From Chaunax sp. Z400 (Eukaryota > Chordata > Actinopteri > Lophiiformes > Chaunacidae): a DNA stretch of 64,000 nt. The stretch covers positions 8,391,594-8,455,593 of the forward strand of contig CM075184.1 of the NCBI GenBank assembly GCA_037577475.1, given 5' to 3'. Both the position numbers and the translations under genes were made by a program. Under the pieces are notes generated by a model. That model made no database searches. It was given only the letters and a program-made list of their open reading frames with translations, and was not told where the DNA came from. Positions 25,801 to 37,954 of the stretch are shown in pieces (position 1 is the stretch's first letter; every line of letters begins with the position of its first letter).

Positions 25801-26058
25801 CTAAACTTCATCTCTGCCAGCGATGGCCACTTTTGACAAAACACTAAGTGCATTTCTTAATTATCTGACTTCTCTCTGATACTGTTGTCATCTCGCAGAC
25901 AATCCCTCTCTTTGCTCTCTGATGTTGTTATTATGTTCTCATTTGGACGCTGGCTCTCTGCAGGTAGTCTCCCCCCCGTCCTCTTCTGCACACACACACA
26001 CATACTCATCCTCATTCATCCTCATTCACCCGTACTTGATAAACTCAGTTTGTATTGT

Positions 26059-26079
26059 AAAAAAAAAAAAAAAAAAAAA
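26059..26079. repeat. Poly-A run
   Basis: About 21 consecutive A bases. Confidence 0.88.
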
Positions 26080-26163
26080 TAATTTTGTTTCCAACATTTG
26101 ATGAACATTCCAATGACAATTCCACAATTATAAAGATTTATTTTATTTTATACAAAAACCACT

Positions 26164-26370
26164 GTACACACACACCTACACACACACACAAACACACACA
26201 CAGACACACACACAGGCAGACGTACATGATCAGTAGAACAGTCAATAGGCTGAAGGGTTTCATGTGGATTAGCAGACTGTACAGAAGAAGAAGAAGAAGA
26301 GCACAGAGGGTGTGGGGGGTGTGTGTGTGTGTGGTGGTGGTGGTGTGTGTGTGTGTGTGGTGGGGGGGGT
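26164..26370. repeat. Compound microsatellite: CA-rich, (AGA)n, then GT/GGT
   Basis: A loose CA run (26164-26216), a short AGA run (about 26284-26300) and a GT/GGTG run (about 26311-26369) lie within about 200 bases. The CA and GT portions are complementary and could pair in the transcript. Frames across this stretch on both strands are artefacts. Confidence 0.85.
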
Positions 26371-27084
26371 TCTCCTCCTTTGTTAATGAATCCATCCTGT
26401 GATCAACACCATCCGTCCATCACCAAGCACCATCCTCCACCCTCCTCATCCTCCGTTCATCATCTGACAAAAAAAAAAAATATCTTGACTTGTTAATTAA
26501 GAAAACAAATATTCAGCAACTTTATCAGACAGCAGGCACAACTTCTTTTTTTTTCAACATGATTTTTCCCTCTTTGCTTTCTTTTCCTCTTTGTGAAAAC
26601 GTGCCGTCAGCCAAGCTGAAGATTTATAAGAACACATCTCTTTGAGGCGGCTGACAATGCAGGGATTTTTAAAAAAAGATAAAGTTTTGTTGTTGTTTTC
26701 TCCTCATTTTCCATTAAGCATTAAAAGTTCACAAAGAAATTCAAGGAAGCTTCTTTTATTCCCTGCAATTTCAGAACTTCTTTTAGTTGATCAGGTCCTA
26801 CTGATTCCATCACACAATAAAGTTAAGCCACACTAGTCTATTGGTTTTTTGGGGGGCCTTGAATGCAGAGGTTGCAGTATTGGATCTTACACCTATTGAA
26901 GCTGACGCAGTATAACAAAGCATGCAGGGCCAAAAGTAATGATCATATACAAATATCAATAGGAGAAAGAGAGTGTGCTAAAGAAGATGCATTGCTATTG
27001 ATGTTTAAATAACTGTAGTGTCAGAGAGATGGAGAGAGGGGAAAAAAATGTGAATCATATTTTCTCGTTGTGTCTTGTGAACTC

Positions 27085-27112
<28 letters not shown>
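27085..27112. repeat. Uninterrupted poly-G run of 28
   Basis: Twenty-eight consecutive G bases on the sense strand of the intron, an unusually long G homopolymer. Such runs are hard to sequence and can fold as G-quadruplexes. Confidence 0.85.
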
Positions 27113-27115
<3 letters not shown>

Positions 27116-27604
27116 CTAATCGAACTCACAGTGAAGCCAAGGCTGAGATAGAAGCAGCACCTCTCTGTCGTTTCTCTCTGCCGGGTGAACCAAACTACAA
27201 ACAAATATGAAATCAGTCAGTTTGCCGTTTTCGCCGTAAGCATTATCTGCTGCATTGCTGCTCACTTTGGAAAGAGACAAAGATGGGAGCGTTTGACGAC
27301 GGTAACTCCGCTGATAAAACACAGTAAAAATCTATGTCTTCAAAAGTTGTTTTTTTCTTCCACTCCTGTGTGTGTGTCTTTTAATTTGTCTGGGCAAATG
27401 CAGCTGTATTTGCATTTCAAATGCTCATATTTGAAGAGGGTGGTTTAAATGCCAAGACGCGAATTGATGACAATCACCCCGACTCAAAAACATCAGCGAA
27501 ACCCTCTCTCTTCGCCGCTGACATTAAAACTAAACCGACGGCCGCGACGCAAACACAATAGGAATATATATCTATCTTCCCTGCTTTCCTTTTCCCTCCA
27601 TCAA

Positions 27605-27607
<3 letters not shown>

Positions 27608-27649
<42 letters not shown>
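27608..27649. repeat. (CT)n microsatellite
   Basis: About 19 CT units, giving a spurious poly-Leu/Ser frame. Confidence 0.9.
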
Positions 27650-27652
<3 letters not shown>

Positions 27653-27822
27653 CCTCCAGCTCATTATTTTAGTATCACTTTACATTTGAATATCAGTTTC
27701 TGAATTTGCAGGGCAGCAGTGTGTGAGCCGCCTCGAACAATCTAAAATAAGAGAATAATCAGCGAGGTTCAGAACGAGGAGGGATTGATTCAACAGCAAA
27801 CAGTTGGGGCGCATAAACACAC

Positions 27823-27852
27823 CCTCACACACACACACACACACACACACAG
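27823..27852. repeat. (CA)n microsatellite
   Basis: About 14 CA units. Confidence 0.88.
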
Positions 27853-27929
27853 CCTCCTCCCCTTCCGCTGCCTTTTCATCACTTTTCCATATTCATTTCT
27901 GTAATTTACAGTAAATCCATAGCTGTCAG

Positions 27930-27930
<1 letters not shown>

Positions 27931-27982
<52 letters not shown>
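27931..27982. repeat. (CA)n microsatellite
   Basis: About 26 perfect CA units running into a short TATATATA. Confidence 0.92.
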
Positions 27983-27990
<8 letters not shown>

Positions 27991-28278
27991 AACAAAAGAA
28001 AAGAAACACTGCAAATTTACAGCTTTGGGAAACAGCTGCCGCAACATTTCCAGCAAAGACCACTCTAAAATATTAAAGATGTGTCATCACCGGCGCTCGG
28101 CCCCTGCATCTGTAACCATCTGCTTTCTATTAAAACATTACACCCAAAAAAACACATGCAGCCCGCTTGCTCTCTCCGATGCTATTTCCAGCCTTTCTTT
28201 TTTTTTCTTCTCTTTTTCCCCCAGATCGAGCGGATCTGGATTGGCGCAGACAAACAACCTTTTGAGTCCTGCCAAACT

Positions 28279-28279
<1 letters not shown>

Positions 28280-28309
<30 letters not shown>
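28280..28309. repeat. Poly-A run of 30
   Basis: Thirty consecutive A bases. No retrotransposon body was recognised directly upstream. Confidence 0.85.
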
Positions 28310-28311
<2 letters not shown>

Positions 28312-28364
28312 AGTTCCTGAATATTTGCTGAAGCTGACGGATCAAAAAATACATGAGATCACAG

Positions 28365-28612
28365 GTTCATAAGTTCAAAGCAGTGCAGCGGTAGAGTTTA
28401 CAGGACAGAGTTTAGCACCTGTTTGACTGAGATAGATATTTATGAAGATCGATAGTGATATGTGTTTTAAGGGCTTGAATAAGAAGGCATGAATAAGGTC
28501 ACAGACACATCTTACTATAGTCCCATCCATGTGGCCCGGAGCGAGACACTGAACCCTCATGTTGCCATGACTAAGAGCATCGGTTAAATGTCTGAAATGT
28601 AAAATTACAGTC
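28365..28612 (+). mobile_element. Degenerate tRNA-type SINE-like element
   Basis: The left part has GCAGCGGTAGAGT, resembling a tRNA-derived promoter head. The right part reads GAGACACTGAACCC and later AAGAGCATCGGTTAAATGTC, which resembles the tail of common fish SINEs (gataaaagcatctgctaaatg type, from memory). The match is imperfect and no target-site duplication was identified. Confidence 0.4.
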
Positions 28613-29433
28613 CTCCCTCTGCTGATGTCCTTGGGTTACTCAGGGGTGTTGAAGCGTACAATGACTCAGACTGTTTGGGGCTCTGACATCTGTCCTTTTA
28701 GAGCAGATAGAGATGAAAAAAAGGAGAGGGAGAGAGAGAGAGAGCAGAGCTTCTGAGAGAAAAAGGGTTGCAGAATATTATGTTACAGCTGAACGCAGGG
28801 AGAGATGGGAGGAGGACCTTATGGAGTCAAAGGTAAACAATTACAAAATCATGACTCACTTTTCTGGAGCACAGCTAAAGGAAGATCACCTCTCCCTTTT
28901 AATAGGTAATTTCCTTTGTCTCCTGAGGATCATATCACATGTGGCTGCCTCCGACGGGGTGGTCCACCAAGGTAACCGGCAAATGAGGAGAGGAGGGAGA
29001 AAAAATTACAGATTGATTGGCCGGAAAACTTTCTCAAGAAACATTCTGTTCAAATTAAACGAGTCCCTGTTTGGAGGAGTGCAACAACAGATTCAAAGGG
29101 ACGTTTCCCAGTTTATTTCTCTCTTTCTTTTCTTTTTTTTCCTTTTTGATATGTCATGCTTTCTGTCTTCTTGTCTGTGCACAACTAGCTGTCCATTTTG
29201 GCAGATCTCCTCCTCCTTCATTTGCAACCACTTTCTTTCTCCCCCTGCATCTCTCCATTACTTTCCCTTGTGATGTCACTATCTCGGCGTGAATCATTAG
29301 GATATCAGTGTTCAGCCAGTGACAGAAAGCATGTGATTAACAAGCTCTCTTGTTTTTCCTCTCCTCTTTATACTCATCCCTTTTTTCTGAAACGAGGACT
29401 CCCGCTGCTTCCAATGACATTTCTCCTCATTCC

Positions 29434-29450
29434 ACCCCCCCCCCCCCCAT
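29434..29450. repeat. Poly-C run
   Basis: About 15 consecutive C bases, flanked by pyrimidine-rich DNA. Confidence 0.8.
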
Positions 29451-30210
29451 CATCATCCCTCCTTTCCTTCTTTTCTTCCCTGTCGTGGATGGCAGGGAGT
29501 CACAGGTGTGTGGCAATAATTACACATACACTCAGAAAAAAATAATGTCGTTGCCTCCATTTAATAAGTTTGCAGTAAAATAGGCAGGGAGATAGTAAGA
29601 GAGGCAGAGAGCTCAAATCTTATCGGATACCCCAACCTCTAACTTAATCATATGGCTCTTAAGAGCAGCCTGCCACCAGCTGGGGCTCGGTAATATGCAT
29701 GCAATGTGTGTGTAAAACGATACGCTTTAATTTTGAGCCCACTTTAAGCAGCAACAAAATCTGTTTATATGGGAGACATTTAAAAAGAAGAAAGGGATGG
29801 AGGGAGGGCGAACAGAGGATTGTGTTAACTCTTGCTCTCCAGGACTGACAAAAGCCATCTGTCGAGTGTAGTATCACTGTACACTGTAATGTATAGAGAG
29901 TGGAGATAAATGAAAAAAATAATAATGTTTATTTAAATTAGAAGATACAAATGATTTCACTTCAAACAAGTTTAATTTGAACAAGTTGAATTCTACATTT
30001 TGGTGCAAACTAAACAGCAAAATAGGTTGTTTGACACCACCTTTACAAATGACCCATGCTAACGTTTTTGTTTTTGTTTTTTTTCATCTGACAGTGATGT
30101 CACATGACATCATTGGTCAGCGCTGTACACTGTATAAAGGAAACGGTGGTAACTTCTGGGTCTGAACCCAGTGTGTGCCTTAAATCTGGATTCTTTCTCA
30201 TAGCCAGCAA

Positions 30211-30244
30211 GGGGGGGGGGGGGTGGGGGGGGTGGGGGGGGGGG
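30211..30244 (+). repeat. Long G tract with strong quadruplex potential
   Basis: Three G runs (13, 8 and 11 bases) separated by single T bases on the sense strand. This is among the strongest G-quadruplex candidates in the window. Confidence 0.8.
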
Positions 30245-30589
30245 CTACTCCACTGGTTGCAAAAAGACGGCCAGTTGTATGTAAGCTTATGAGAAAATGA
30301 CCCGCCGCTCACTTGATTCATTACTTCAGCAAAGAATACTTACAAGTCTTCTTCAAAACAGCATGATGCTCCTTTTCTAAATTATGGTCCCAGTTACAAT
30401 AAAATAGATGATACAGCAGAGTAGGATTTAAGGTGTGGCTACTTGGTGATTGACAAGTTGCTACCATGGTGACCTGTTCATTAGTATAGAGGTGTAGCAA
30501 TATGAATCGGTGGCATTGGGGACTTTTAAATAGTCTGGAACTTCTTTGGTGTTTTTCTCTGCCATGGATGTTATGGTGTTTGTTGATTG

Positions 30590-31018
30590 GGGAGCAGGAT
30601 TTTACAGAAACTACTGAATTGATTTCAATGAGCCTTGGAGGAAGAATGGGTCTTGGTACAGAATAGACCCCATTAAATGTTAGTGCAGATCCAGATAAAG
30701 GGGCATGGATTTCTTTTCACTTTATTTAATGTTGCAAGAGACATTTTTCAACATCTTGTTTTATTTCTCAGGCAATAATGTCCACATTTTGATTTAAAAA
30801 AATCAGGTTTATTTAGGGGCTTTGTATTTATGAGTTGTGTAATTTGGTGTGGATCCAAATAAAATCCAGATCCACCATATTTAAGTGTTTGGCTGATATG
30901 AATCCAGTAACTTTAAATTACTCACAGGGCTATGAGTTTGATTTTGGATAAAACTTTATTGAATTAAGGGTACTTTTGGGCCTCGGTGGAGGTATGTGCT
31001 TTACTGAGGGCCATTCTA
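30590..31018 (+). mobile_element. Interspersed repeat, family R, copy 1
   Basis: A unit ending CCTCGGTGGAGGTATGTGCT then TTACTGAGGGCC (about 30980-31013). It contains GTGCAGATCCAGATAAAGGG, and near 30820 a block around ATCAGGTTTATTTAGGGGC. I recognise this from memory as a widespread dispersed repeat in fish, but cannot name the family. A second copy follows immediately. No coding capacity remains. Confidence 0.6.
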
Positions 31019-31049
31019 ACATTTTAGTCAGTCAGTTCTATTAACTGAA

Positions 31050-31340
31050 ACTCTTGAGGAATCATGTCCACCTGTGTCCTTTGGTTGGTTTACTTTGTTT
31101 ATGCAAAAAACACTGGATGGATCTTCACAACACTGGGTGGAAGGATGAGGCATTGGCCAGGAAAGAACCCATGGACTTGGATAAAGGGGTGGATTCAGGA
31201 ATTCTTTTTCCCTTTTTCTTTAAAATTGTCTGATTGGACCATTAAATCAACTTTATGGAGGGGTGAGCCTAGCTAGACAGCCATGTGGGGGATTGTTCCA
31301 CCTTGGTGGAGGTGTGTGCTTTACTGAGGGCCGTCCTATA
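31050..31340 (+). mobile_element. Interspersed repeat, family R, copy 2 (shorter, tandem to copy 1)
   Basis: Shares with copy 1 the order GGATAAAGGGG, TGGATTC, then CCTTGGTGGAGGTGTGTGCT and TTACTGAGGGCC (about 31300-31332), but lacks the middle portion. Its better-preserved 5' part (GGGTGGAAGGATGAGGCATT) aligns with the diverged start of copy 1. Confidence 0.58.
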
Positions 31341-32624
31341 GTTTTAAGCCTGTTTCGTGCCTGAAAAACGTAATACCCCAATTAATCTTAACCTTACCAA
31401 CCAAGTTAGCTTCAGCTGACAGATCTCATTCAAATATCACTTTTGGCTCAAACAAACTAAAACGATGATGCCAAAATGCCAAACTCAAGGCTTCAAAACA
31501 GTAGTCCACTAACAGATGGGTGAAGTCACGGTAGCTTTGTTCACTTCTTCCATACAGACGATGGTCAGCGCCTTCCAAAACTACTACATATCTGTGATCT
31601 GCCGTCACTATGTTGATGGTTTTGTTAGATTTTGGCACAAAAGGAGATTTAATTTGAAATAACTTGGAAATTTTAAGCAAAAGTAGAAAAAATAAAGTAC
31701 ATTTGTCAGGCTGGTAACAGAAGAGTGGGCTAACAGCTCAGTCAAGTTTCCAGATATTTACAGATGGTCATTTTACTATTGACCATTATCCTCTACTTAT
31801 CACTACTGGCCACAGTGGCTGCTGTTCAGCACAACTTCCATAGGCTAGAAACAGTACACATATTCTGTGTTGGCTTTCTCTGCCTTTGCATTAAATCTAT
31901 ATCACACTGACACATAGTGAAGCATTTAAACCGGGGCTGATTTAAAAGCTTGCCTTGCCCTCAGCACTCAAAGCAAAACATTTTCAACCAAGCTGACAAC
32001 GGTTAATGCCATGTGTACAGGAGCCGTCCAGGGGAGGGAAGTGGGATGGACAAACTGATCTGTCGTTTGATTGAGTCACACCATCTAGTGTGTAGAAACG
32101 GGGTACCACCGACGGGTTAGGAAGACAGAAGGACAGAAGGAAGCAGGAGCGAGGCATTCAGGGACAAACAAAGCAGAAGGCTTTCGGGGAAGGAAGGAGT
32201 ATAAGGGGAGAAAAGGGGAACAGAAATGGAGGGGAGGACAGTGTAAACTTCAAAAAGCCTCTGACGGCTGCTGCTGCTGACGCCGCCAGCCCTGACCACT
32301 CCACAGATGCTTTTGTTCCTCGCTCCCTCTCTCTCCTCCTCTTCTTGAGCCCCCTCCTCATCTTCTCCTCTCTCTTCGCCCAGTGTCTTTGGTGATCCAG
32401 TGCGAGAGGAGCGGGGGCCTATCAAAGCTACCGCTGTCTGTTACAGACTTCAAAACCCCTTGCCCCAGTCTGTCCGTCAGCCCCAATCATCATATCTGCG
32501 AGGCCCCAGTGGAAAGCCTCATACGCTGGAGGAGAAATATTTGATCTGTCCTCTTTGCAAGGATCAACAGTCACACAAATGACATGAGTGCCCCAGCACT
32601 TCTCCAGTCAATGGAGGAAGAGGA

Positions 32625-32650
32625 GGAGGAGGAGGAGGAGGAGGGAGGAA
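32625..32650. repeat. (GGA)n tract
   Basis: About nine GGA/GAG units in a purine-rich stretch (about 32610-32660). Confidence 0.85.
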
Positions 32651-33621
32651 GAGGAAATGGAAGGACTGGATGAGGGCAGGGGAGGTGAGGAAGTTTATCG
32701 CAGGGGAGTAAAAGGATAACACAAAAAAATACCTCCTCTTGAGATCATACTGTGATTTTTCTTCCTTGCAGGGATTGTTTTTGTATTTAATATTGTAAAC
32801 TTTAATATGATTAATATTTGAGCATCATCTGAGACATAAAGGAAGTGAAAAGAGGGAGGAATGGTGGTATTTAATTATTTTCTCTATCACCACCATTCAT
32901 TTTTTATGACTCTCTTCCTCTCCTTCATTTGTCATTGGTTTGCTTCATTTAAATACATGTGTTCTATACACAGTAAAGGAAACTAAATGAGTGAAATAGA
33001 ATGCAGATTAAAACAACCTCTTTTTATTTTACATGGAGATCGCTCAAATACTTCAATGACAACTTTATTCTTCTCCAATCCTCCAAACACAAAATCTGGA
33101 GGAATTGTTTGTGTTTAAAATTAATATAAATAATTTCTATCATTTATTAACTAAAAATACCAAAACATTCTTGATTTCAGCGCCTTTTTGTGGCTTTTCT
33201 CTCTTTATTATGACTCTGAAATTTAATTTATATGACAGATCCTGATGGATATTTCCTATATTTTATAAACTTCAAGATTTATTGAAAGCTGATCAACAGA
33301 TTTATGATAAACATCTCAAACAAAATGATATTATTTTTGTGTTTGGGCCATGGTTTACGCTGATTTTTATTTGTCACTACCTCATGGCATATCTCAGAAC
33401 AGACGAATAGGCCTGCATCTATCCATGTTTTCTATCAATCTACTTCCCCATCATCATCATCATCTCTCCGTCCATCTTACTGTCATATGACGGTTATTTA
33501 TAGACGTCACTGTGTGTCTCCAGGAGGCGGCTGGTATAGTTAGCTCTTAAATCCTGTATGTGAGATCAGACTACATAATTACCTATCACATTAAGCCCTT
33601 TATGTCCACCAGACTTAGGCC

Positions 33622-33668
33622 TCTCTCTCTCCCCCTCTCTCTCTCTCTCTCTCCCTCTCTCTCTCTTA
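33622..33668. repeat. (CT)n-rich tract
   Basis: CT units interrupted by CCC. The short Leu/Ser-rich frame here is an artefact. Confidence 0.85.
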
Positions 33669-33861
33669 CACACACTCACACACACCGGGCAGCAGTAGTG
33701 GAGCAGCTGGCAGCATTATTGACACACAGTGTGCCTGGGGGGGGGAGGAGGCAGACAGAATGAGAGAGAAAATCAAATGGGGAGAAGACGAATATATAAT
33801 TGGAAGGAGAGTCTATGTTAGTGTAGATGACGAACTTCAAAGTATCCTGCCTTTAATTGAC

Positions 33862-34073
33862 CCACACACACACACATAGAGTATACTGCAACTTCCGAAA
33901 CACGCACACACACACACACACGCACACATGCACGCACAGACACACAAAAATGCATCAGCCCCTTTGGAGTGAATCTATTCGGGCAGAATGCTATTAGTGA
34001 TGCAGGCATGTCACTCATCACCCCATCGCATCCAACAGAAGAATCAGCAGTACTTCCTGTCAGGCTCGGTGGA

Positions 34074-34105
<32 letters not shown>

Positions 34106-34120
34106 GCACACACACACACC
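33862..34120. repeat. Cluster of four short (CA)n runs
   Basis: CA runs near 33863-33876, 33904-33930, 34074-34101 and 34107-34120. Intervening DNA is unique. Confidence 0.85.
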
Positions 34121-36716
34121 ACCAGACACATGTGCACGTGCCAATCTGCAAATCCAAGGTTCATGAGGTTGAATGTTCCAGAGCTAATCAGTGTATGACT
34201 TATATCTGAGTACAGTACATAGTGTGATGGAAGTTTGCATCAGAGTGGATGACGCTAATCTGGCAGTGTACTGTCTGTGTGTGTGTGTGTGTTGGCCTGC
34301 ACAACTATAGAGCCAGATTAGTGTGTCTTTGGTTTAGTGATCAGGAACATAAGTTGGACTCTGCATTAAACAGATATGAAGGCATACGACACACACACAC
34401 ATAGAATGTTTCATGTTATCGGGCACACATTAGTCTTTACATTAAAAAGGATTCCAATCTGTTCCGTTCTGTTCTCTGGATTGTTCCTATTGTTCATGCT
34501 CATCATGTGCACTATTTCCAACTCTGTGAATTCATCCTGTTTTACTAGAAGCACATTTTGGCAATAAACATTCCCCCCCTAAGTTCAATATGAAAAATCA
34601 TATCATAGCATGAATATCGCTGCAACTGTGTATGTTATTTGATTGGAAATGTGCTGAATCATTATTATGCATCAGAATTCAAAACCATGACGATGAGCCT
34701 TTTTTTTAGAGTCTGTGAAGATTAACCGGTTGTCATGCGAGGTCTCTCATCAGAGCGGCGAGGGTTGGGACGACGTTAACAGTCAGAGGAAGTCTAAGTA
34801 TTATAGTCTGAGGAGGATCGAGTACAGATCAGGTGATCGGTGCCGTTATTTATTGCTTCCAGCATCAATAAACAAACCCCTTCCTTTCTTCTTTGAATGT
34901 AGTAATAATATCACTCTGTGCATGTGTGTAATGGGTGTGTGATAACAGATGTCCACCCAGTCGCTGCTGGGACAACACTTCACATTCGACATGTGTTAAG
35001 TGACAGTGATGGACAGCAGGTAGTCCTTTTAATAATTCAATATATTTTAATCTTCTCTCTCCCTCACTTTATCCGTCTCTCTGTCAGACACTAAATAACA
35101 CCGTTTGCCAGGATATAATTACACAAATTAGGGGGAATCTGAAAACACTGACACATTATGTTTTAGTTTTTTTCCTGGACAGACATTGATGAATTCCTTT
35201 CTTTTATAATAATAATAAATAATAATAAAAGTCTAACACAGACACACATAAATGCCTATTTTCTGGCCTCCTCGCATGTATTCAAAACATTGCTTCATTT
35301 TAGAAAAAAAACAATCATGAGACAAAAAAAGACAGTGGCAGAGAGAACAGTCAGCCAGAGACATAGACATTTCCCCAACACCAGGATGTGGGTAAGTGAG
35401 CCTCAACTGACCAGAAATGATTTGCCTCTGTCTGTTAGACACGTAATGGAGTCATTTAACTAGTCAAATTAGGAGCCGGCGAGATGCCGCATGCTTCATT
35501 ACTGGGTTCCAATGGGCACCACTCTACATTTACGTCAGAAATGATTTCAGGGCAAATTAATGTTTTTATTGTCTTGCAAAAAAAAAACAAAAAAAACAGA
35601 AATACACCCACATAAACAACACAGACACGGGACGACTCCTACACATGCATGCCTACATTCTTGTGCACAAATAGCTCCCAGATCAAAATGCAATACAACA
35701 ACACACAGGTTGTTTGCACATACTGCTCAGTCTGTCACACCAGTGCCTATGTGCAGATCCACACACATCACACAACTAAAAGATCAGCACCATCTAGAGG
35801 TCAAAACCAGGTACTGCCCTTCCCTCTGTAATATATTTAAGCTTCTTACTTGTCTCCTTGGTTTGGTCGAATAGTGTTTCCCGCTGCGTGATTTGTGTCA
35901 CCAGCCGATTGTTTCTGAAAGCCATTTATTGAGAAAAAGGGCATTTGCGGACATAAGCGTGCAGCCGGTGGATCATGAGTAGAACTTAACATTTGGCAAA
36001 CAGTTGCAACTTCTTTATGGGGGTTCTGCGTAGGTAGAAAAGTGAGCTGACGTAGAAAAAAAGGGTGCATTTAAAACAAATTTCATCAGCAGAAAGGCAG
36101 ATAGTTAGCAGCGCTGATGATGTGACTGACAGCTATTTAGCCTGGCTTGGTCTAGCACTCCCTCTCCTGACCTCTAAATCAGAATCAGGTGATGACGGAA
36201 ATAGGAAATAGAATATATCCACTGGGGTGAGATCAGAGGCGGAGTGTGTGTGTGTGGAGGGGGGAGGGAAGGTGGGGGTTGTGGGGTACATGTAGATCTG
36301 CTCCTTGTCGACAGGGAGGTCTGACAACTGGGATTATTGATGAGAGCCAGAGCCCTGAGAGCAAGACTTCTGGGATTTGGAGTCCTCGCTGTGTTTACGT
36401 GTCCCGCAGCCTCACAGGCCATCAAATCTTATCAGCTCAAACTGAACGAGTTGTAGGCCCAGCTGGAATTCAACTGGCAACCCACTCAGACTGCAGTTTC
36501 AGTGCTGACGTGGTGGAGTTGCCTTTAATGGTCAGAAGGAAACCAGTTTTACTCAGCGCTCTTTTCTCTCTCTGTGGCCATTTCTTCCTGGCTGCATGCA
36601 GCTGCTTGTATTTATGTTATCATAGATTACAGCTGCATTGTTTGAAGTTGACTGACAGCCAGTGATATTTATGCTTATGCACAAGCCTGTATTTGGATCC
36701 CTTTGTTTTTGACGTG

Positions 36717-36717
<1 letters not shown>

Positions 36718-36785
<68 letters not shown>
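36718..36785. repeat. (CA)n microsatellite, about 67 bp
   Basis: About 33 perfect CA units. A shorter CA run follows at about 36838-36853. Confidence 0.95.
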
Positions 36786-36787
<2 letters not shown>

Positions 36788-37233
36788 AACACACCAAGAT
36801 GCACTGGTGTAATCATGCTGCACACAGCTATGCAGATACACACACACACACACAGAGACACACACTCCTTGTCTGTTGCTGTTGTTCTTGACATTCCGTC
36901 GATATCATTGTGTCCAAAAGCTCGGTTTGTTTGATGCGGCTCTCGACTGACGCTGGCCGGTGCTCTTTAACACACACTTTGTTCAAAGACCTATGAAACC
37001 GTCTCTCTGTTTTCTCTCTGACTTTGTTTCTGCTCGTCTCTTCATCGCTGTCCTGCTGCGATGACAGGCAGCCCAGCCACAAGGACAGGTCGGTTTCAGG
37101 AGCAGCCAAAGATGCGTGTCAGTCAGGCCCTGTCAATGCAAACAGTTAGTATATACTAAAGTTGGGGGGGCGGCCATGAAAGATAAGAATTCTTGCTGTT
37201 TTTTTTATGTGTCCCTATGTGTACAGTAAACAG

Positions 37234-37954
37234 GAACAGTTCACCCAAAAATGAAAAAGGTGTCATCATCTTCTCACCTGAAGATTTAGTGGAGTTTCTT
37301 CTTCGACAAAAGATTTCTAGATCTTCACAGTAAAACTTGCAGCATGAAGAATGAAGACGATGGGGGCATTTCTGACAACATAAAATAAATAGCTGAAAAC
37401 ATACAGCATAATCCAAGTCTCCAGAAGGCCCAAGATCCCAAACTGATTTCAAAAGATTTCATCGACACCCTTTACTAAGCTGCAATCTTCAGTTTATAAG
37501 CTAAAAGCTTTAGAACGTGTGTGTAGAAATGTGTGTCAGTGTGTAGCTGGACAAGATCGACAAAAAAAGTCCTCATTATTCACAGAAAAACAATAAATGT
37601 AACATTAAATCTGTCGGAGGCTGGTTAATGCAACTTCAGCAGAACTCTGTCTCTGTTTCTCCCTGTCTTATTTTCTGGGTAGTAAGTAAACAATGAGGTG
37701 TTCAGTCATCACGACTTCTGATTTCGTCTAGCTACACATTTATGCTCATGTTTGAGCTCCAGCCACATCAGAAGGGTTGAAAACCAATGTACTAATTTAG
37801 AGGCTACAGTGAAGACTGCAGCTTCTGGATCGTGACATTTTTGGCTGTTTGTTTTATTTTGAAAGTCACCATCTTCCTCAGCTGTTTTGTCCTGAAGCTC
37901 CAGAAAAGTTTTGGAAAAACTCCACCCGACTTCTCATTTTTATGTAAACTGTTC
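37234..37954. mobile_element. Non-autonomous DNA transposon (MITE), family M, about 721 bp
   Basis: The left end begins GAACAGTTCACCCAAAAATG and the right end, read in reverse complement, begins GAACAGTTTACATAAAAATG. They agree at about 20 of 24 positions. The interior has no transposase and only scattered short frames. The end sequence is familiar from abundant fish elements (AGTTCACCCAAAAATGAAAA type, from memory). The superfamily is not assigned. Confidence 0.7.

Noticed and set aside
28713..29273. 186-codon + strand open frame
   Set aside because: It starts in a GAGAGA purine tract and ends in T-rich sequence with Phe/Leu runs. No recognisable domain, no splice logic and no neighbouring gene.
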